The translations under genes and the position numbers were made by a program. A stretch of 64,000 nucleotides of DNA from the NCBI RefSeq assembly GCF_030817655.1, contig NZ_JAUSZM010000003.1, positions 8,618,001 to 8,682,000 on the forward strand. The letters run 5' to 3'. Below, in pieces: positions 51,355 to 60,254 of this stretch (position 1 is the stretch's first letter; the number at the start of each line of letters is the position of its first letter). Below the pieces are notes generated by a model. The model was not told the origin of the DNA and did no database searches. It saw nothing but the letters and a program-made list of their open reading frames with translations. The DNA is from Streptomyces sp. V4I2 (GTDB lineage Bacteria > Actinomycetota > Actinomycetes > Streptomycetales > Streptomycetaceae).

Positions 51355-53181
51355 TCATGCTCGGTACAGCGCCTCGACCTCGCTCGCGTACGCGTTCTCG
51401 ATCGCCTTGCGCTTCAGCTTCAGCGACGGGGTCAGCAGGCCGTGTTCCTCGGTGAAGGGCTGGGCGAGGATGCGGAACGTGCGGATCGACTCGGCCTGCG
51501 AGACCTGTGTGTTGGCGGCGACCACGGCCCGCCGCACCTCCGTCTCCAGGTCCGCGTCCCGCACCAGCTCGGCGGGCGACATCCGCGGTTTGCCGCGCAT
51601 CGTCAGCCAGTGCTCGACGGCCTCCTGGTCGAGGGTGACCAGGGCGGCGATGTACGGGCGGTCGTTGCCGACGACGATGCACTGGGCGACCAGCGGATGG
51701 TCGCGCACCCGTTCCTCCAGCTGGCCGGGGGAGACGCTCTTGCCGCCGGAGGTGACCAGGATCTCCTTCTTGCGGCCGGTGATGGTGAGGTAGCCGTCCT
51801 CGTCGAGGGAGCCGAGGTCGCCGGTGGCGAGCCAGCCCTCGTGCAGGGTCTCGTCGGTGGCCTTGGGGTTGTTGAGGTAGCCCTGGAAGACGTTGTCGCC
51901 GCGCAGCCAGATCTCGCCGTCGTCCGCGATGTGCACGGTCATGCCGGGGATGGGCCGGCCGACGGTGCCGTAGCGGGTGCGCTCGGGCGGGTTGGCGGTG
52001 GCGGCGGCGGTGGTCTCGGTGAGGCCGTAGCCCTCGTAGATGTGCACGCCCGCGCCCGCCCAGAACAGTCCGAGCCTGCGGTCCATCGCCGATCCGCCCG
52101 ACATCGCCTGCCGGATCCGGCCGCCCATCGCGGCCCGTACCTTGGAGTAGACGAGCTTGTCGAAGAGCTGGTGCTGCATGCGCAGCCCCGCCGAGGGGCC
52201 GGGCCCGATGCCCCAGGCTTTCGCCTCCATGGCGTCCGCGTACTTCACGGCGACGTCGACGGCCTTCTCGAAGGCCCCGGCCTTGCCCTCCTTCTCCGCC
52301 TTGCGGCGGGACGCGTTGAACACCTTCTCGAAGATGTACGGCACCGCGAGGAAGAAGGTCGGCTTGAAGGCGGCCAGGTCGGGCAGCAGGGCGGCCGCGT
52401 TGAGCTGCGGCTGGTGGCCGAACTTGACCTTCCCGCGGATCGCGGCGACCTGCACCATCCGTCCGAAGACGTGCGCGAGCGGCAGGAACAGCAGGGTCGC
52501 CGCCTCGTCACCCTTCTTGGAGTGGAACACCGACTCCCAGCGCTCGATGACCGTGTCCGCCTCGTACATGAAGTTGCCGTGCGAGATGACACAGCCCTTG
52601 GGGCGGCCGGTGGTGCCCGAGGTGTAGATGATCGTCGCGGTCGAGTCGGGGGTGACGGCCTGCCGGTGCCGGTGCACCACCTCGTCGTCGAGGTGGGCGC
52701 CGGCGTCGTACAACTCCTGTACGGCGCCCGCGTCCAGCTGCCACAACTGGCGCAGGTGCGGCAGCCGGTCGATGACGGTGGCGATCGTCATGGCGTGGTC
52801 CTCGTGCTCCACGACGGCCGCCGTGCACTCGGCGTCGTACAGCATCCAGAAGCACTGTTCGGCCGAGGACGTGGGATAGACGGGCACCACCTGGGCGCCG
52901 ATCGTCCACAGCGCGAAGTCGAACAGGGTCCACTCGTAGCGGGTGGGGGACATGATCGCGACGCGGTCGCCGAAGCGGACGCCCTGGGCGAGCAGGCCCT
53001 TGGCGAGGGCGAGGACCTCGTCGCGGAACTCGGCGGCGGTCACGTCCCGCCACTGCCCGGTGTCGTCCTTGCGGCCGAGCGCGATGTACAGCGGGTCCTC
53101 CTGCGCATGCCGGAAGACGACGTCGGCCAGACCGCCCACCGGCGGTGCCAACGCCAACGGAGGGTTGGTGAACTCGCGCAA
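51355..53181 (-). CDS. Long-chain acyl-CoA synthetase (AMP-forming)
   Basis: 608 residues from TTG 53181, chosen because GGGGAG lies six bases upstream and the protein then begins LREFTNPPLA, as relatives do. The AMP-binding domain has the P-loop IIYTSGTTGRPKGCVISHGN, GYGLTETTAAAT, GEIWLRGDNVFQGYL, WLATGDLGSLDEDGYLTITG and RKKEILVTSGGKSVSP (A8/A10 regions). It activates fatty acids to acyl-CoA in the cytoplasm. No transporter or beta-oxidation gene is adjacent. Confidence 0.94.
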   Translation of the reverse strand: MREFTNPPLALAPPVGGLADVVFRHAQEDPLYIALGRKDDTGQWRDVTAAEFRDEVLALAKGLLAQGVRFGDRVAIMSPTRYEWTLFDFALWTIGAQVVPVYPTSSAEQCFWMLYDAECTAAVVEHEDHAMTIATVIDRLPHLRQLWQLDAGAVQELYDAGAHLDDEVVHRHRQAVTPDSTATIIYTSGTTGRPKGCVISHGNFMYEADTVIERWESVFHSKKGDEAATLLFLPLAHVFGRMVQVAAIRGKVKFGHQPQLNAAALLPDLAAFKPTFFLAVPYIFEKVFNASRRKAEKEGKAGAFEKAVDVAVKYADAMEAKAWGIGPGPSAGLRMQHQLFDKLVYSKVRAAMGGRIRQAMSGGSAMDRRLGLFWAGAGVHIYEGYGLTETTAAATANPPERTRYGTVGRPIPGMTVHIADDGEIWLRGDNVFQGYLNNPKATDETLHEGWLATGDLGSLDEDGYLTITGRKKEILVTSGGKSVSPGQLEERVRDHPLVAQCIVVGNDRPYIAALVTLDQEAVEHWLTMRGKPRMSPAELVRDADLETEVRRAVVAANTQVSQAESIRTFRILAQPFTEEHGLLTPSLKLKRKAIENAYASEVEALYRA

Positions 53182-53475
53182 TCCCCGCTCCCCGCCTCTG
53201 GTGACGCTCCGCACAGCGCCGTGAAAGCTACCCCACCCGGGGAGCGGGCGGGAGGGGCGCGGAAATCGAGCAGTGCTCACGTATGCACTGGTCAGTGGCG
53301 GAAAATGCGCCCACATGGGGAAGGGTCGGACAGAAACCTGACGGTTGAGTAAGTTTCGGTGCCGTAATCTCCACCGAATCTGTACGACCTGATGACGGCC
53401 GTCGCGCTGGCCTGATTACGCCCCTCGCGACGACCCGATCATGACCACCCGGTCGAGACGAGGGGCCGGTCGGCC
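53182..53475. other. Gene-free interval with one motif copy and a weak stem-loop
   Basis: No convincing coding sequence. It holds the acyl-CoA ligase promoter, the motif copy at 53281 and a weak hairpin with arms GCCCCTCG (53420-53427) and CGAGGGGC (53459-53466), possibly the terminator of the truncated MFS gene. Confidence 0.5.
53281..53296 (+). repeat. Dispersed motif copy GTATGCACTGGTCAGT
   Basis: Intergenic member, about 100 bases upstream of the acyl-CoA ligase start. It fits GTATGCA-N5-CAGT exactly. Confidence 0.75.
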
Positions 53476-54018
53476 TCAGCCGTGCTGTGCGGCCCTCTCC
53501 TGTGTCAGCGTCGCGGCGGCCGGATCCGTCACAGGGGCCCGCGCCGGCCGCGGAGTCCTGACCAGCGCGAGCACCAGCACGCCGGCGACCACGGCCACCG
53601 TTGCGGCGACGAGCGCCGCCCGGTCGAGCCCCGCGGTGAAGGCCGCCCGCAGGGTCTGCCCGGAGAACGTGCCCCCGAGCGCCTCGGCGCCGCCGCCCGC
53701 CAGGGCGTGGGCCGCGTCCTGCGGCAGCGTGTCCTGCATCCGGGAGGTCAGGACCGTGCCGCACAGGGCGATGCCGATCGCGTAACCGAGCTGCCGGAAC
53801 GTGTTGACCGCGCCGCCCGCCATGCCCGCCCGCTCCGGCGGCACCGCGGCCGGCGCGGCGCCCGCGATGCCGGGCGACACCAGCCCCGTACCGGCACCCA
53901 CCAGCACCAGCCCCGGAATCAGCGTGTTCGCGCCCGAGTCGGCGTCCAGGCCGGCCGTGCAGAACTGGCCGGCGCCGATCAGCAGCAGCCCGCCCCCGAC
54001 GGTGAACCGGGCCGACAC
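53476..54018 (-). pseudogene. MFS transporter (DHA2/EmrB type), 5'-truncated
   Basis: Only about 180 C-terminal residues remain (family length about 470-520). They hold the last four to five membrane helices: FTVGGGLLLIGAGQFCTAGL, LIPGLVLVGAGTGLVSPGIA, MAGGAVNTFRQLGYAIGIAL and LVAATVAVVAGVLVLALV. The break is at about 54018, where the sequence passes directly into an unrelated 3' fragment on the other strand. A GTG at 54018 could start translation, but the remaining helices cannot form a transporter. It looks like the scar of a deletion. Confidence 0.75.
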
Positions 54019-54020
54019 GG

Positions 54021-54101
54021 CTGGACGGGGTCCAGCACGTGGAGGCCTCGCCGTTCCTGCGGCGGGTGAAGCAGCTCACCTACCAGCGGCCGTCGCGCTG
54101 A
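54021..54101 (+). pseudogene. 3' fragment of an unidentified gene
   Basis: An open frame ends LDGVQHVEASPFLRRVKQLT plus YQRPSR and a TGA at 54099. It has no start of its own and begins exactly where the MFS fragment ends on the other strand, consistent with a deletion joining two gene remnants. I do not recognise the parent protein. Confidence 0.4.
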
Positions 54102-54123
54102 CGCCCGTGCCGCCGCTGCCGCG

Positions 54124-54987
54124 TCAATGCCGGTGCAGCCGGTCCCCGCCCGCCAGGATCGCCGCCGCCAGCGCGTCGGCGGCGCCCCGGGCGGCCGTAC
54201 GGCGGCCGCCGTGGACCAGGACGAAGTCGACGCGGCCGAGTTCCGGCAGGCCCGACCGGTCAGGGATGCGGACCAGTCCGGGCGGGATCAGGCCCCGGGA
54301 GTGGGCCATCACGCCGAGGCCCGCCCGGGCCGCCGCGACCAGCCCGTTGAGGCTGGCGCTGGTGCACGCGACGCGCCAGGCCCGGCCCTGGCGCTCCAGC
54401 GCCTCCAGGGCGAGCGCCCGGGTGATGCCGGGCGGCGGGTACACGATCAACGGCACCGGCCGGTCCGCGTCCAGGCGCAGTCGCTCGGCGCCGATCCAGA
54501 CCAGTTCGTCGTGCCAGACCAGCCGGCCGCGCGGGTCCTCGGGGCGCCGCTTGGCGAGCATCAGGTCCAGCTTCCCGGCCGCCAACTGCTCGTGCAGCGT
54601 GCCCGACAGCTCGACCGTCAGCTCCAGGTCGACCTCCGGATGGTCGTGCCTGAAGCCCTCCAGGATTTCGGGCAGCCGGGTCAGCACGAAGTCCTCCGAC
54701 GCGCCGAACCGCAGCCGGCCGCGCACCCGCGTTCCCGTGAAGAACGCCGCCGCCTGCTCGTGCACCTCCAGGATCCGGCGCGCGAAGCCCAGCATCGCCT
54801 CGCCGTCCTCCGTCAGTTCCACGGAGTGGGTGTCCCGGGTGAACAACTGCCGCCCGGCGGCGTCCTCCAGCCGCCGCACGTGCTGGCTGACCGTGGACTG
54901 GCGCAGCCCCAGCCGCCGGGCGGCCTGCGTGAAGCTCAGCGTCTGCGCCACCGCGAGGAACGTACGCAGCTGGGAGGGGTCGTACAC
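54124..54987 (-). CDS. LysR-family transcriptional regulator
   Basis: 287 residues from GTG 54987. Winged helix-turn-helix at 5-65 (LRTFLAVAQTLSFTQAARRL, then RQSTVSQHVRRLEDAAGRQL), then the effector domain (GRLRFGASEDFVLTRLPEIL, LAAGKLDLMLAKRRPED, GLGVMAHSRGLIPPGL). It is divergent from the BASS-family transporter at 55145 with a 157-base shared promoter, so that gene is the probable target. No clear ribosome site; possibly leaderless. Confidence 0.92.
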   Translation of the reverse strand: MYDPSQLRTFLAVAQTLSFTQAARRLGLRQSTVSQHVRRLEDAAGRQLFTRDTHSVELTEDGEAMLGFARRILEVHEQAAAFFTGTRVRGRLRFGASEDFVLTRLPEILEGFRHDHPEVDLELTVELSGTLHEQLAAGKLDLMLAKRRPEDPRGRLVWHDELVWIGAERLRLDADRPVPLIVYPPPGITRALALEALERQGRAWRVACTSASLNGLVAAARAGLGVMAHSRGLIPPGLVRIPDRSGLPELGRVDFVLVHGGRRTAARGAADALAAAILAGGDRLHRH

Positions 54988-55144
54988 GAGGCCCAGGATA
55001 TCGCGGAACGTGATGACAGTGAGTGCGGTATACCGGATTCCCGATCGCCGGGTGAGAGAGCAGGATGGAGAGGGGACCCGTGACCCGGCGGCCGAAGGCC
55101 CGTTCCCCGCCGTACCACCGACAGCACCGAGCAAGTGGAGCACC
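54988..55144. promoter_or_regulatory. Divergent LysR/BASS promoter with motif-like patch
   Basis: Contains GACAGT (55015-55020) and the palindrome GGTATACC (55027-55034), both related to words of the dispersed motif. It is also the expected location of LysR binding sites. Confidence 0.5.
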
Positions 55145-56203
55145 GTGAAACGCCTGCGTTGGCCGAGTTGGATGCCGATCGACCCGTACATCCTGCTGCT
55201 GCTCGGGACGGTGGGCCTCGCGGCTCTCCTCCCGGCGCGCGGGACGTCGGCCGACGTGGCCTCCGGCGCCTCCACGGGCGCCATCGCCTTCCTCTTCTTC
55301 CTCTACGGCGCCCGCCTGTCCACCCGTGAGGCGCTGGACGGGCTCAAGCACTGGCGGCTCCACGTCACCGTCCTGGCCTGCACGTTCCTCGTGTTCCCGC
55401 TGCTGGGACTGGCCGCCCGCGGGCTCGTCCCCGTCTTCCTGACCCACCCGCTCTACCAGGGCCTGCTCTTCCTCACCCTGGTGCCCTCGACCATCCAGTC
55501 GTCGATCGCCTTCACCTCGATGGCCCGCGGAAACGTTCCGGCCGCGATCTGCGCCGGCTCCTTCTCCTCCCTGGTGGGCATCGTCGTCACCCCGCTGCTG
55601 GCGGCCGCCCTGCTCGGCAACAGCGGCGGCGGGTTCTCCGCCGACTCGGTCCTGGAGATCGTGCTCCAGCTGCTGGTGCCGTTCCTCGCCGGGCAACTGC
55701 TGCGCCGCTGGATCGGCGGCTTCGTCGCCCGGCACAAGAAGGTCCTCGGCCTGGTCGACCGCGGCTCGATCCTCCTCGTCGTCTACACGGCGTTCAGCGA
55801 GGGCATGGTCCAGGGCATCTGGCACCAGGTGAGCCCCGTCAGGCTGGCCGGCCTGCTCGGCGTCGAGGCCGTGCTCCTCGCCGTGATGCTGGCCCTTACC
55901 TGGTACGGCAGCAAGGCGCTCCGCTTCGGCCGGGCGGACCGGATCGCGATCCAGTTCGCCGGCTCGAAGAAGTCCCTGGCCTCCGGACTGCCCATGGCGA
56001 GTGTCCTGTTCGGCGCACATGCCGCGCTGGCCGTGCTGCCGCTGATGCTCTTCCACCAGATGCAGCTGATGGTGTGCGCGGTGATCGCCAAACGCCGCTC
56101 GCACGACCCCGACGACTCCGGCGTGGCCCGCGAGGAGGTCACCGCGCCGGCGTCAGCCGCAGGGTCACGAACCGCGGTCGGTACAGGGACACGTTCCGGT
56201 TGA
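55145..56203 (+). CDS. Bile-acid:sodium symporter (BASS/SBF) family transporter
   Basis: 352 residues from GTG 55145. About nine membrane helices: IDPYILLLLGTVGLAALLPA, GAIAFLFFLYGARLSTREAL, FLTLVPSTIQSSIAFTSMAR (the conserved crossover region), FAGSKKSLASGLPMASVLFG and LPLMLFHQMQLMVCAVIAKR. This is the YfeH/SBF-like branch, sodium-coupled uptake or efflux of organic anions; substrate unknown. Its 3' end overlaps the convergent propeller gene by 65 bases. Expression is probably controlled by the divergent LysR regulator. Confidence 0.9.
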   Translation: MKRLRWPSWMPIDPYILLLLGTVGLAALLPARGTSADVASGASTGAIAFLFFLYGARLSTREALDGLKHWRLHVTVLACTFLVFPLLGLAARGLVPVFLTHPLYQGLLFLTLVPSTIQSSIAFTSMARGNVPAAICAGSFSSLVGIVVTPLLAAALLGNSGGGFSADSVLEIVLQLLVPFLAGQLLRRWIGGFVARHKKVLGLVDRGSILLVVYTAFSEGMVQGIWHQVSPVRLAGLLGVEAVLLAVMLALTWYGSKALRFGRADRIAIQFAGSKKSLASGLPMASVLFGAHAALAVLPLMLFHQMQLMVCAVIAKRRSHDPDDSGVAREEVTAPASAAGSRTAVGTGTRSG

Positions 56204-57368
56204 GCTGCGCCGCCGCCCCCGTCGGCTCCAGCCAGTTGACGTCGTAGCTCAGCACCAGCCTTCCGTCACCGCCGAGTTCGGGGTGCACCTGGGGGTTGTA
56301 GGCGGCGACCTGTCCCGGCGGCAGGGACGGGGTGAAGTCCTTCGCCGGGCCGTGCCAGGGCCCGGTGGGGGAGCACGCCCAGTACGAGGTCACCGTGGTC
56401 AGCCCCCGCGCCCCCGCCGCCATCGTGAACAGCACGTACGTCCCGCCCTCGCGCACCACCGAGAACGCGCTGCCCACCCCGGTGCGCCGCCCGTCCCCGA
56501 GCACGGCACCCGGGCGGGCGCGCGCCGCCCAGCCGGAACTGTCCCAGTACTCCCAGGCGGCCGGATCCCCGAGCCCGCCCTCGGGCACCCGCGCCACGTA
56601 CGCCTGCGAGGCGGGCCGGGACGCCGCCTGACCGTCGTCGCCGCCGAACACGTAGGTCCAGCCGCCCTTCTCGACCAGCGTCGTCCCGAACAGCACCCGC
56701 CGGGACGGATCCTGGACGAGCCGCTGGTCGAGCACCTCGACGACCGACTCGACCCGCAGGTCGGGCAGGGACAGTGTGGCCACCTCGGTGGCGGTGGGCA
56801 CCCCGTAGATCCACGGCGCCGGTCCGGCCGTGCGCACCCACAGCAGCACCCGCAGCACCTGCTCGGAGGAGCCGGGGGAGCGGGGCTCGACACGGGCCGC
56901 GACCGGCCAGCGCCACTGGTTCGGGCCCGGGTCGGGGAACAGCGGCGCGGGCAGCGTCGCCTGCAGCCGCCCCTCGTCCATCAGCACGGCCGAATTGCGC
57001 ACGAGCGGCGCCGTCCCGTCCCGCCAGGCGTACGACTCGCCGACCGGGTTGGGCGGGCGGTGCACCTGGCCGAGGTAGGTGTCCGAGAACAGCCACAGCA
57101 GCCGGCCGTCCGGCAGCCGCACCGAGTGCGTGCCGTCGCCGCCGGTCCAGTCGTCGGCACGGGTCGCGTCGTCACCGTAGCGGGCGAACTCGGCGGTGAT
57201 GCGGTCATCCGTCGACCACGAGCCGACGGTATGCGGTATACAGTCTCCCGAATTCTGTTGATTGTCGTCGTCCGGCAGGGCGCTGAGCAGCACCGCCGCG
57301 AGAACCAGGGTCATCAGCAGGCCGACCCCGACTCCCGTCCGTTGTCGTGCTCGTATCTCCTCGGGCAC
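56139..57368 (-). CDS. Membrane-anchored beta-propeller protein (DUF5005/DUF4185-like)
   Basis: 409 residues if GTG 57368 is used; a shorter start at ATG 57314 is possible. One N-terminal membrane helix (LLMTLVLAAVLLSALPDDDN) anchors an extracellular five-bladed-type domain: DGTHSVRLPDGRLLWLFSDT, YLGQVHRPPNPVG, VRNSAVLMDEGRLQ, YVFGGDDGQAASR, WACSPTGPWHGP. This resembles the glycosidase-like propellers of DUF5005/DUF4185, proposed carbohydrate-active but unproven. It starts 12 bases after the sialidase stop and is probably in one operon with it. A motif copy lies at 57229 (TGT ATA CCG CAT ACC). Confidence 0.75.
   Translation of the reverse strand: MPEEIRARQRTGVGVGLLMTLVLAAVLLSALPDDDNQQNSGDCIPHTVGSWSTDDRITAEFARYGDDATRADDWTGGDGTHSVRLPDGRLLWLFSDTYLGQVHRPPNPVGESYAWRDGTAPLVRNSAVLMDEGRLQATLPAPLFPDPGPNQWRWPVAARVEPRSPGSSEQVLRVLLWVRTAGPAPWIYGVPTATEVATLSLPDLRVESVVEVLDQRLVQDPSRRVLFGTTLVEKGGWTYVFGGDDGQAASRPASQAYVARVPEGGLGDPAAWEYWDSSGWAARARPGAVLGDGRRTGVGSAFSVVREGGTYVLFTMAAGARGLTTVTSYWACSPTGPWHGPAKDFTPSLPPGQVAAYNPQVHPELGGDGRLVLSYDVNWLEPTGAAAQLNRNVSLYRPRFVTLRLTPAR
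57229..57244 (+). repeat. Dispersed motif copy GTATGCGGTATACAGT
   Basis: Fits GTATGCR-N5-CAGT. Encodes DCIPHT on the minus strand, immediately after the membrane helix of the propeller protein. Confidence 0.75.
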
Positions 57369-57379
57369 GCTCCCGGACG

Positions 57380-59278
57380 TTAGCGGCTGTTGCTCACGTG
57401 GTCCATGGGCAGCCACAGGACGGCGTTCCCCACCGGGCCGCTCCCGGCCTTGATCTCCTCGTCGGTGAGGGCCCGGTCCCAGACGCGGACGTCGTCGATC
57501 GCGCCGGTGAAGAAGGCCCGGCTGTCCATGCGCTGCCCGATGTGCACGCCGAACGGCGCGTTGCGGCTGACCGAGCCCGGCACGTCCGCTGCGCCGGTCG
57601 CAGTACCGTCGATGAACAGGGTCAGCCGGCCGCCGCCGCGGCGCAGCGCCAGATGGTGCCACCGGCCGTCGTTGTGGGCGCCGGTGGTGGTGACGGTCGC
57701 CGTGCGCACGGTCGTCGCGCCGTCCCGCGCGGTGATCAGGCCGCGCAGCCGGTTGCCCGCGGGCTCGCCGCGCAGCCACACCTGCGGCTGGGTGTTGCCG
57801 ACCCCGCCCATCCACAGCAGCGGCTGTTCCCCGGTCGTGGCGGTGTAGCGGAACCGGAGGGATGCCGTGAACTCTTTTGTGCCCAGGGCGAGTTGCTCGC
57901 GGTACGGCAGGCGTACGGCGCCGTCGGCGCCGTCGAACTCCAGCGCCCCGCCCAAGGCGCCGACCGTCGCCCCGGCGCCGCCCAGCACGGCCGCGCTCGC
58001 GGCGCCCGGGGCGAGACCGAGGGTGGTCGGATCCAGGCCGCGGCGTGCCTGCAGCCAGTCCTCGGTGAAGCGGGCGAAGCGGATCTCGTCGCGGGCGTCG
58101 ACGGCGCCGGCCTCGTACAGCAGGCCCACCGTGGCGTCGTCGACCGGCGCCAGGTCGGAGTAGCCGGACCAGTCCGTGGTGACGACCGTGCCCCGGTCGA
58201 CACTGTCCCAGGTGGCGCCGCCGTCGTAGGAGGAGCGGATCATCATGGTCCGGCGGCGGTCGGGATCGGCGGGACAGGACAGCAGGATGCGGTCGCCGAA
58301 GGGGAGCGTCGCGCACTGGACCTGGGGCGTGTAGAGGTCCGGGAGCTCGCGGAAGGGGGCGGTGAAGCTGGTGCCGCCGTCGAGACTGACGGCCTGGGTA
58401 CGGTGGCCGATGTCGGTGCCGTGCTGTTCGCGGCCGCTGACCAGGACCGCGCCGTCGGTGCGCTCGGTGAGCGTCAGCTCGGACGGTTTCTGCCGGAAGA
58501 CGCGGTCCTCGGCGACGGACCAGGAGTCGGTGGCGCCGGCCTTCCAGTGGTCGCCGCCGTCGTCGCTGACGATGAGGGCGGCGTGGTTGGCGGTGACCCG
58601 ACTGCCGTTCCACGTCTCGGCGTTGACGCCGAAGACCAGTCGGCCGGCGTGCGCGCCACGGGTGAGCTGGACGCCGTGCACGGGACCGGTGGCGTACCAG
58701 GAGTTCCAGTGCGCGGGCCGGATCTCGGCGCTCAGGTCGCGCGGCGCCGACCAGGTCAGGCCGTCGTCGTCGCTGTACTGCAGATGGGGGGTCCGGTCGC
58801 AGGGCGCGGAGCAGCCGGCGCTGTCCGTGCGACCCGTGTTGTAGGTCTCGGCGAGCAGCACGCGGCCGGTGTCGCGGTCCACGATCGGGGCCGGGTTGCC
58901 GTGCGTGTCGCCGTGGCCCTTGTTGATGACCTGGAGCGGGCCCCAGGTGCGGCCGCCGTCCGTGGAGCGCTTCAGGACGATGCCGATGTCGGCGGCGTCA
59001 CCGCAGTTCAGGACCCGGCCCTCGGCGAAGGCCAGCAGTGTGCCGTCGACTGTATGCACAATTGCCGGAATGCGGAAGCAGGCGTAGCCGGGGTGCTGGG
59101 ACGCCTTGAAGAGGACCTGTTGCTCGAACTCCGGTGCGGAACTCGATGCTTGGGCGTGGACGGGAGTGGGCGACACGGTCAGCGCCGCCGTCACGACGAC
59201 AGCTGTGAGAGTGATGGATCCCGGACGGGCGCGAAACCATGCCGGCAGGGGACGGGCTTCCCTTTCCTGTCTGAACAT
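57380..59278 (-). CDS. Secreted exo-alpha-sialidase (GH33) with C-terminal LamG-like domain
   Basis: 632 residues from ATG 59278. Signal peptide (SITLTAVVVTAALTVSPTPV, cleavage near HAQA). The FRIP motif is at 68-71 with the Arg of the catalytic triad; Asp boxes read STDGGRTWG, SDDDGLTWS, SDDGGDHWK, SLDGGTSF and SYDGGATWD. The sialidase part ends near residue 415, followed by a concanavalin-like LamG domain (GALEFDGADGAVRLPYREQ to FFTGAIDDVRVWDRALTDEE). It releases terminal sialic acid outside the cell. The promoter has a perfect palindrome. Confidence 0.94.
   Translation of the reverse strand: MFRQEREARPLPAWFRARPGSITLTAVVVTAALTVSPTPVHAQASSSAPEFEQQVLFKASQHPGYACFRIPAIVHTVDGTLLAFAEGRVLNCGDAADIGIVLKRSTDGGRTWGPLQVINKGHGDTHGNPAPIVDRDTGRVLLAETYNTGRTDSAGCSAPCDRTPHLQYSDDDGLTWSAPRDLSAEIRPAHWNSWYATGPVHGVQLTRGAHAGRLVFGVNAETWNGSRVTANHAALIVSDDGGDHWKAGATDSWSVAEDRVFRQKPSELTLTERTDGAVLVSGREQHGTDIGHRTQAVSLDGGTSFTAPFRELPDLYTPQVQCATLPFGDRILLSCPADPDRRRTMMIRSSYDGGATWDSVDRGTVVTTDWSGYSDLAPVDDATVGLLYEAGAVDARDEIRFARFTEDWLQARRGLDPTTLGLAPGAASAAVLGGAGATVGALGGALEFDGADGAVRLPYREQLALGTKEFTASLRFRYTATTGEQPLLWMGGVGNTQPQVWLRGEPAGNRLRGLITARDGATTVRTATVTTTGAHNDGRWHHLALRRGGGRLTLFIDGTATGAADVPGSVSRNAPFGVHIGQRMDSRAFFTGAIDDVRVWDRALTDEEIKAGSGPVGNAVLWLPMDHVSNSR
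59045..59068. repeat. Dispersed motif copy in sialidase gene
   Basis: GTCGACTGTATGCACAATTG; read on the minus strand it encodes AIVHTVD right after the FRIP motif, using GCA ATT GTG CAT ACA. Confidence 0.75.
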
Positions 59279-59291
59279 CCGATCATGCTAG

Positions 59292-59310
59292 ATCTGACGG
59301 TTTGTCAGAT
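59292..59310. promoter_or_regulatory. Palindromic operator ATCTGAC-N5-GTCAGAT upstream of sialidase
   Basis: Perfect 7-base arms, 14 bases upstream of the sialidase start, with an extra GTCAG at 59313-59317. It is probably a repressor site (GntR- or DeoR-like spacing). No regulator gene is adjacent. 59311-59465 otherwise shows only the promoter of the divergent gene. Confidence 0.65.
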
Positions 59311-59465
59311 ATGTCAGGCGGGGCGCCTCGCTGCTCCGGATGGGTGTCACGAACGCCAGAACCTGCGGCACCATGCCGGCTCCCCGCGGGCCGAACGCGA
59401 CGAGTTCATGGGCCTGTTGATCCGGATTTCCGGTACGGACGGCCGACGGCGGATAACGTTCCGTC

Positions 59466-60011
59466 ATGAACCCACCACGCACCGTCGAATCCGGGCCCGC
59501 GCTCGACGCCGCCCGCACCGCCCTCGTGCTCGTCGACCTGATGGACCGCATCGTCGCGCTGCCCCTGGAACCCCGGAAGGGCGTCGAAGTCCTCGCTGTC
59601 GCCGAGGAGTTGGCGTCCCGGTTCCGCGCGGCCGGTGCACTCGTCGTGCTCGTCCGCGTCGAGCGCACCGGCGTCGCCGAGCAGCCGCCCGGCAGCGGGC
59701 TGGTGGCCGGCCTGCTCCGGGACGGTGACGTCGAGATCGTGAAGCGGACGATCGGCGCGTTCCACGGCACCGGCCTGGACGAGCGCCTGCGCGAACACGG
59801 TGTCACCACGCTCGTGTTCGGCGGGATCGCCACCAACCTCGGCGTGGAGTCCACCGCACGCGCTGCAGGCGACCTCGGCTACGACCTCGTCTTCGTCGAG
59901 GACGCCATGGCCGCGTTCACGGCGGCCGAGCACGAGGCGTCCGTACGGCTGGACTTCCCCCGGCTGGGCACCGTGGTGACCGCGGCGCAGGTGCGCCTCG
60001 GGGCGGAGTGA
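59466..60011 (+). CDS. Isochorismatase-family protein lacking the catalytic cysteine
   Basis: 181 residues. Fold blocks: ALVLVDLMDRIV (catalytic Asp), VEIVKRTIGAFHGTGL (Lys) and FGGIATNLGVESTARAAGDL, where cysteine hydrolases of this family have Cys in T-N-x-C-V but this protein has Gly. Isochorismatase itself also works without the cysteine, as do other family members, so the protein may be active on a vinyl ether or be non-catalytic. Cytoplasmic; no pathway partner nearby. Divergent from the sialidase. Confidence 0.85.
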   Translation: MNPPRTVESGPALDAARTALVLVDLMDRIVALPLEPRKGVEVLAVAEELASRFRAAGALVVLVRVERTGVAEQPPGSGLVAGLLRDGDVEIVKRTIGAFHGTGLDERLREHGVTTLVFGGIATNLGVESTARAAGDLGYDLVFVEDAMAAFTAAEHEASVRLDFPRLGTVVTAAQVRLGAE

Positions 60012-60129
60012 GTCCTCGGAGCGTGTGGCGGGCGGGCTCGGCCTCACCTGCGTACCGCGGTCGGCAGCCGGCGAGCCGCCGCTCCCCCTGATCACCGCCT
60101 TCGCCGAGTTTCCGCACAGGCGGCAGCTC

Positions 60130-60188
60130 GAGACGGCGGGCTGAGACGGCGGGCTGAGACGGCAGGCTGTGACGGCTGGTTGAGACGG
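60130..60188. repeat. 13-base tandem repeat
   Basis: Four and a half units of GAGACGGCGGGCT (two exact, then one- and four-base variants, then GAGACGG). It lies in the convergent gap 60012-60254. A translated reading of 60020-60144 gives a short protein-like stretch but no complete gene. Confidence 0.85.
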
Positions 60189-60190
60189 GG

Positions 60191-60207
60191 CCCCTGCGGC
60201 GCAGGGG
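60191..60207. terminator. Stem-loop between convergent genes
   Basis: CCCCTGC-GGC-GCAGGGG, perfect 7-base arms, directly after the tandem repeat and 48 bases from the fdhD stop. Confidence 0.65.
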
Positions 60208-60254
60208 GCGCTCCCCGCCGGTCGGGGCCCCGCCGCCGTGTCGCGGGGAGCCGG

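Noticed and set aside
60020..60144. Protein-like reading in the convergent gap (LGLTCVPRSAAGEPPLPLIT)
   Set aside because: No start or ribosome site, ends in the tandem repeat, and no family recognised; at most a remnant.
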